This document shows, in pieces, positions 61,003-64,000 of a DNA stretch of 64,000 nucleotides. The position numbers and the translations under genes were made by a program. Where the stretch lies: assembly GCF_003994855.1 (NCBI RefSeq), contig NZ_CP034142.1, positions 1-64,000 on the forward strand. Direction: 5' to 3'. The notes beneath the pieces are model-generated. The model was not told the origin of the DNA. It saw nothing but the letters and a program-made list of their open reading frames with translations, and did no database searches. Origin of the DNA: Marinobacter sp. NP-4(2019) (lineage in GTDB: Bacteria; Pseudomonadota; Gammaproteobacteria; Pseudomonadales; Oleiphilaceae). The stretch's first letter is position 1. Each line of letters starts with the position of its first letter.

Positions 61003-62300
61003 AGGTGAGGTTTCTCCAGCACGGCGTAGAAGAAGCCGTCATGACTGTCGGGGTTCGGTAACAGTTGTCTGCCAGCGGTCATATCGCGACCCCAGGGTGC
61101 GTCCGGTTCCAGCAGCATCGCTGTGGCTTGCTGCTTGAGGAATCGTTGAATTATACGGTGGTTTTCCTGGGGGAACACAGAACAGGTGGCATAGACCAGG
61201 CGGCCACCGGGCCTGAGGATCTGCCACATGGCATCCAGCAATCCGAGCTGGATGGAAGCCAGCGGCACAATATCCGACTCCCGTCGCAGCAGCTTGATGT
61301 CCGGGTGACGGCGAATAACACCGCTGGCGCTGCAGGGCACGTCCAGCAGGATGCGGTCAAACGGCTGGCCGTCCCACCACTGATCGATGGCGGCGGCGTC
61401 CGCCTGCTGCAGGGTCGCCCGCAGGTCGAGACGGTCCAGGTTTTCCTGTACCCGGGGCAGGCGTTCGGCGGATTCGTCGATGGCCACCACTTCATCCAGC
61501 TCGCCACAGGCTTCGAGAATGGCGCAGGTCTTTCCGCCGGGGGCCGCACAGGCATCCAGCACCCGCTGGCCGGGAGCGAGGTCCAGCAGGGTTGTGCACA
61601 GTTGGGCGGCTTCGTCCTGAACGCTGACGGCGCCATCGGCAAACCACGGCAGATGGTCCACCGGTACCGGCGTCTCCAACTGGATGCCATGGGGCGCAAA
61701 TTCGGTGGCTTGTCCCGGGATGCCGGCTTCCGCTAGATGGCCCAGGTAGTCCTCACGGGAAAACCGCAGGGCGTTGACTCTCAGGGTCATGGGAGCCTGG
61801 GCGTTATTGGCAGCGAGGATAGTCGACCAGTCATCAGGCCAGTTATGGCGCAGCTTTTCCACCATCCATTGAGGGTGGCTGAAACGGGCGGCATCGTTGG
61901 TGGGCTCGGGGGCGCCGTCCCTCTCGGCGCTACGCAACACGCCATTGACCAGTCCGGTGAGGTTGGGCTTGCCGAGGGCGCGGCAGGCTTCCACCGTTTC
62001 ATTCAGCACGGCGTAGGTGGCCTGCTGGCTGTAGCGCAGTTGGAACAGCGCCACCAGCATCAGGTGATGAACCACCCGGTCCTGTTTGCGCAGGGGTTTC
62101 TTCAGGCGCTGGTTCAGTTCGTCATCAAGGCGGTGGAACCAGCGGCAGGTGCCGTAACAAATAGCCTGCAGTTCCGGGCGTTCGTTCGGCGCAAGCTGGT
62201 TCAGTGTCGGCGGCAGGCATTGGGTCAGCGACTGACCGTTCTCCACCGATTGCAGCACGCGGGCGGCCAGGGCTCGCATGGGCTGACTGCGGTCGTTCAT
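60999..62300 (-). CDS. rsmB: 16S rRNA (cytosine(967)-C(5))-methyltransferase
   Basis: SAM-dependent methyltransferase (Fmu/Sun) of 433 residues. An N-terminal NusB-like RNA-binding domain (about 1-140) precedes a Rossmann methyltransferase domain with LDACAAPGGKTCAILE and the catalytic cysteines in DVPCSASGVIRRHPD and YATCSVFPQEN. It begins directly after the fmt stop (TGAATG) and overlaps trkA. Confidence 0.96.
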   Translation of the reverse strand: MNDRSQPMRALAARVLQSVENGQSLTQCLPPTLNQLAPNERPELQAICYGTCRWFHRLDDELNQRLKKPLRKQDRVVHHLMLVALFQLRYSQQATYAVLNETVEACRALGKPNLTGLVNGVLRSAERDGAPEPTNDAARFSHPQWMVEKLRHNWPDDWSTILAANNAQAPMTLRVNALRFSREDYLGHLAEAGIPGQATEFAPHGIQLETPVPVDHLPWFADGAVSVQDEAAQLCTTLLDLAPGQRVLDACAAPGGKTCAILEACGELDEVVAIDESAERLPRVQENLDRLDLRATLQQADAAAIDQWWDGQPFDRILLDVPCSASGVIRRHPDIKLLRRESDIVPLASIQLGLLDAMWQILRPGGRLVYATCSVFPQENHRIIQRFLKQQATAMLLEPDAPWGRDMTAGRQLLPNPDSHDGFFYAVLEKPHL

Positions 62301-63236
62301 TCAGCGCAGCTCCTGGCCCGGCAGTAACAGTTCCTTGCCGCCATTGATCAGGTCGTTGGCTGTCTGGGCACGGGCGCCGGGGAGTTGCAGGCAGGTGACT
62401 CTGAGAACCCCGCTGCCACAGGCGATATCGATGCCGTCCCGTTCCCGCCGCAGCACGGTGCCTGGCGCCTTGTCGGAGGATTCTTCCAGGATCTGGGCGC
62501 GATGGAGGCGAATCCGCTGATCGTCGAGATCGGTGTAGGTGCCGGGCCAGGGATTGAAGGCGCGAATCAGTCGCTCGATCGTTGCTGCGTCGGCGGACCA
62601 GTCAATGTGGCCTTCGTCCTTGGACAGCTTGTGAGCGTAGCAGGCCAGGTCGTCGTTCTGTGCCTCACCCTGCAGTTCGCCTTTTTTCAGCAGCGCCAGC
62701 GCCTTGACGATGGCCTCTCCGCCCATATCCGCGAGGCGGTCGTGGAGGCTGCCACCGGTATCGTCGGCCTCAATGGCGGTGACCGCTTTGAGCAGCATGG
62801 CGCCGGTGTCCAGGCCCTCATCCATCTGCATGATGGTGATCCCGGTTTCCGTATCGCCGGCGGCAATCGCCCGATGGATCGGTGCGGCACCACGCCAGCG
62901 CGGCAACAGCGAGGCGTGGATGTTGAGGCAGCCATGGGTGGGGATGTCCAGCACCGCTTTGGGAAGAATCAGGCCGTAGGCGGCGACAACCATCACGTCC
63001 GCCTCAAGCTTGCGAAGCTCGTCCTGGGCCTCCGGGGCTTTCAGGCTTTCCGGTTGGAAGACCGGTATGCCGGCATCCAGGGCGACCTGTTTCACCGGGC
63101 TTGGCGTCAGCTTGCGGCCACGACCGGCCGGACGATCAGGCTGGGAGTAGACCCCCACCACGTTATGACGGGTGGCCAGAAGAGCTTTGAGAGCGGTTGC
63201 TGCAAAATCCGGGGTGCCGGCAAACACGATACGCAC
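62301..63236 (-). CDS. fmt: Methionyl-tRNA formyltransferase
   Basis: Formylates initiator Met-tRNA. It has 311 residues starting at GTG: MRIVFAGTPDFAATALKAL. The catalytic LNIHASLLPRWRGAAPIHRAI contains the Asn-His pair, followed by MQMDEGLDTGAML. The C-terminal domain begins about residue 205. A hairpin lies in the 109-bp gap after def. Confidence 0.97.
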   Translation of the reverse strand: MRIVFAGTPDFAATALKALLATRHNVVGVYSQPDRPAGRGRKLTPSPVKQVALDAGIPVFQPESLKAPEAQDELRKLEADVMVVAAYGLILPKAVLDIPTHGCLNIHASLLPRWRGAAPIHRAIAAGDTETGITIMQMDEGLDTGAMLLKAVTAIEADDTGGSLHDRLADMGGEAIVKALALLKKGELQGEAQNDDLACYAHKLSKDEGHIDWSADAATIERLIRAFNPWPGTYTDLDDQRIRLHRAQILEESSDKAPGTVLRRERDGIDIACGSGVLRVTCLQLPGARAQTANDLINGGKELLLPGQELR

Positions 63237-63266
63237 GGTGCTGTGGTCTCTGTTCCGTTGAATACG

Positions 63267-63290
63267 AAAAGACCGGGTCTCAACCCGGTC
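63267..63290 (-). terminator. Hairpin between def and fmt
   Basis: GACCGGGT / ACCCGGTC (8 bp, 4-nt loop) followed by four T on the minus strand. Likely partial attenuation in the def-fmt transcript. Confidence 0.45.
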
Positions 63291-63345
63291 CGTTAATTCT
63301 GGCTATTGTCGCCGGGATCCGCTTACCGGGCGAGAGTGCTGGTCA

Positions 63346-63849
63346 TCAGGCACTCTTCTTGTGAAGCTTCTCCAGTTTCTTGCGAATCCGGTTGCGCTTC
63401 AGGGCACTCAGGTAGTCCACGAACAGCTTGCCATTGAGGTGATCCATTTCATGTTGGATGCAGACCGCCAGCAGACCGCGGGCTTCCAGTTCGAAGGGCT
63501 TGCCGTCGCGGTCGAGGGCACGGATCAGGCAATGTTCTATCCGCGAGACATCTTCATAGAAACCGGGTACCGACAGGCAGCCTTCCTGCATGTCCTCGAG
63601 TTCGCCATCCAGCACTTCCACTTCCGGATTGATAAACACCCGTGGCTCGCTCTTGTCCTCGGACAGATCCATTACGATGATCTGCTTGTGAACATTCACC
63701 TGGGTCGCCGCCAAGCCAATACCGGGCGCATCGTACATGGTCTCGAACATGTCGTCGATGAGCTTGCGTTCGGCGTCTGTTACCTTGTCCACCGGTTTGG
63801 CAATGGTGCGCAGACGGGGATCCGGGTATTCGAGAATCTCTAATATCAT
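63346..63849 (-). CDS. def: Peptide deformylase
   Basis: Metalloenzyme removing the N-formyl group from nascent proteins, 167 residues. The three hallmark motifs are present: GIGLAATQV, EGCLSVPG and QHEMDHLNG (metal-binding Cys and two His). It leads the def-fmt-rsmB-trkA operon. The remaining 151 bases to the window edge contain no gene I can support; the last six bases (TTGACG) could be the -35 of a rightward promoter. Confidence 0.97.
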   Translation of the reverse strand: MILEILEYPDPRLRTIAKPVDKVTDAERKLIDDMFETMYDAPGIGLAATQVNVHKQIIVMDLSEDKSEPRVFINPEVEVLDGELEDMQEGCLSVPGFYEDVSRIEHCLIRALDRDGKPFELEARGLLAVCIQHEMDHLNGKLFVDYLSALKRNRIRKKLEKLHKKSA

Positions 63850-64000
63850 GTTGCTCGTACTTTTGGCCTGTGAACCTGAATGACACCGTTATGATTTGTA
63901 ACAGTGTGACTGCTATCTCCGAAATGCGACAGTGTACTGCGCATATTTCTTATCCGGGGCTATTATGACCGGATACTTTATATTATCCCCCATCTTGACG

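Overview
The window is a chromosomal segment of a gammaproteobacterium. The gene order and protein sequences suggest Marinobacter or a close relative in the Alteromonadales/Pseudomonadales border area. This is inferred from the rpmH-rnpA-yidD-yidC-mnmE / dnaA-dnaN-recF-gyrB origin layout, Pseudomonas-type parS sites, and Marinobacter-like accessory genes. No sequence search was possible. No IS element, prophage or CRISPR array is visible.

1-5.7 kb: a leftward block (periplasmic binding protein, mnmE, yidC, yidD, rnpA, rpmH) ends at the replication origin, which has DnaA boxes and AT-rich DNA. 5.7-13.4 kb: the rightward dnaA-dnaN-(ABC1 kinase)-recF-gyrB block. Two parS centromere sites lie inside recF, and an AarF/UbiB-like gene with its own terminator is wedged between dnaN and recF. 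13.5-24.0 kb: a leftward cluster of SDR, acyl-CoA dehydrogenase, phosphotransferase, DUF6285 protein, acyl-CoA synthetase (frameshifted at a 5-G run), and a complete Liv-type ABC transporter, followed by a TetR regulator. The promoter of this cluster carries a perfect palindrome between -35 and -10. The cluster looks like uptake, activation and oxidation of an unidentified carboxylic acid. 24-32 kb: a VC0807-type membrane protein, a secreted chloride-type alpha-amylase with CBM20, a GABA aminotransferase, and two divergent ABC exporters, one of which probably starts at an ATT codon. 32-47 kb: a DNA-repair island: recC-recB-recD (leftward), then a FAN1 nuclease and a nuclease-helicase fusion (rightward). 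46.7-53.4 kb: cra (fruR) divergent from the fructose PTS operon fruB-fruK-fruA, with a Cra operator. 53.5-64 kb: a VOC protein, tRNA-Pro(CGG), trkH, gmhB, glyQS, and def-fmt-rsmB-trkA (leftward). The two Trk potassium-uptake subunits are about 4 kb apart.

The most unusual signal is a family of four intergenic long inverted repeats (26.9, 30.3, 32.3 and 42.6 kb). Each has perfect 28-32 bp arms that are different at every locus, enclosing a related core. The core folds into small hairpins whose loops display GGA. In one copy the core matches the CsrA/RsmA binding consensus exactly (GTACAGGGATGT). The paired stems covary between copies. At one locus the arm includes the last codon and stop codon of the upstream gene. 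I propose a repeat family that makes inverted copies of its flank and may present CsrA/RsmA sites. This is inference and can be tested.
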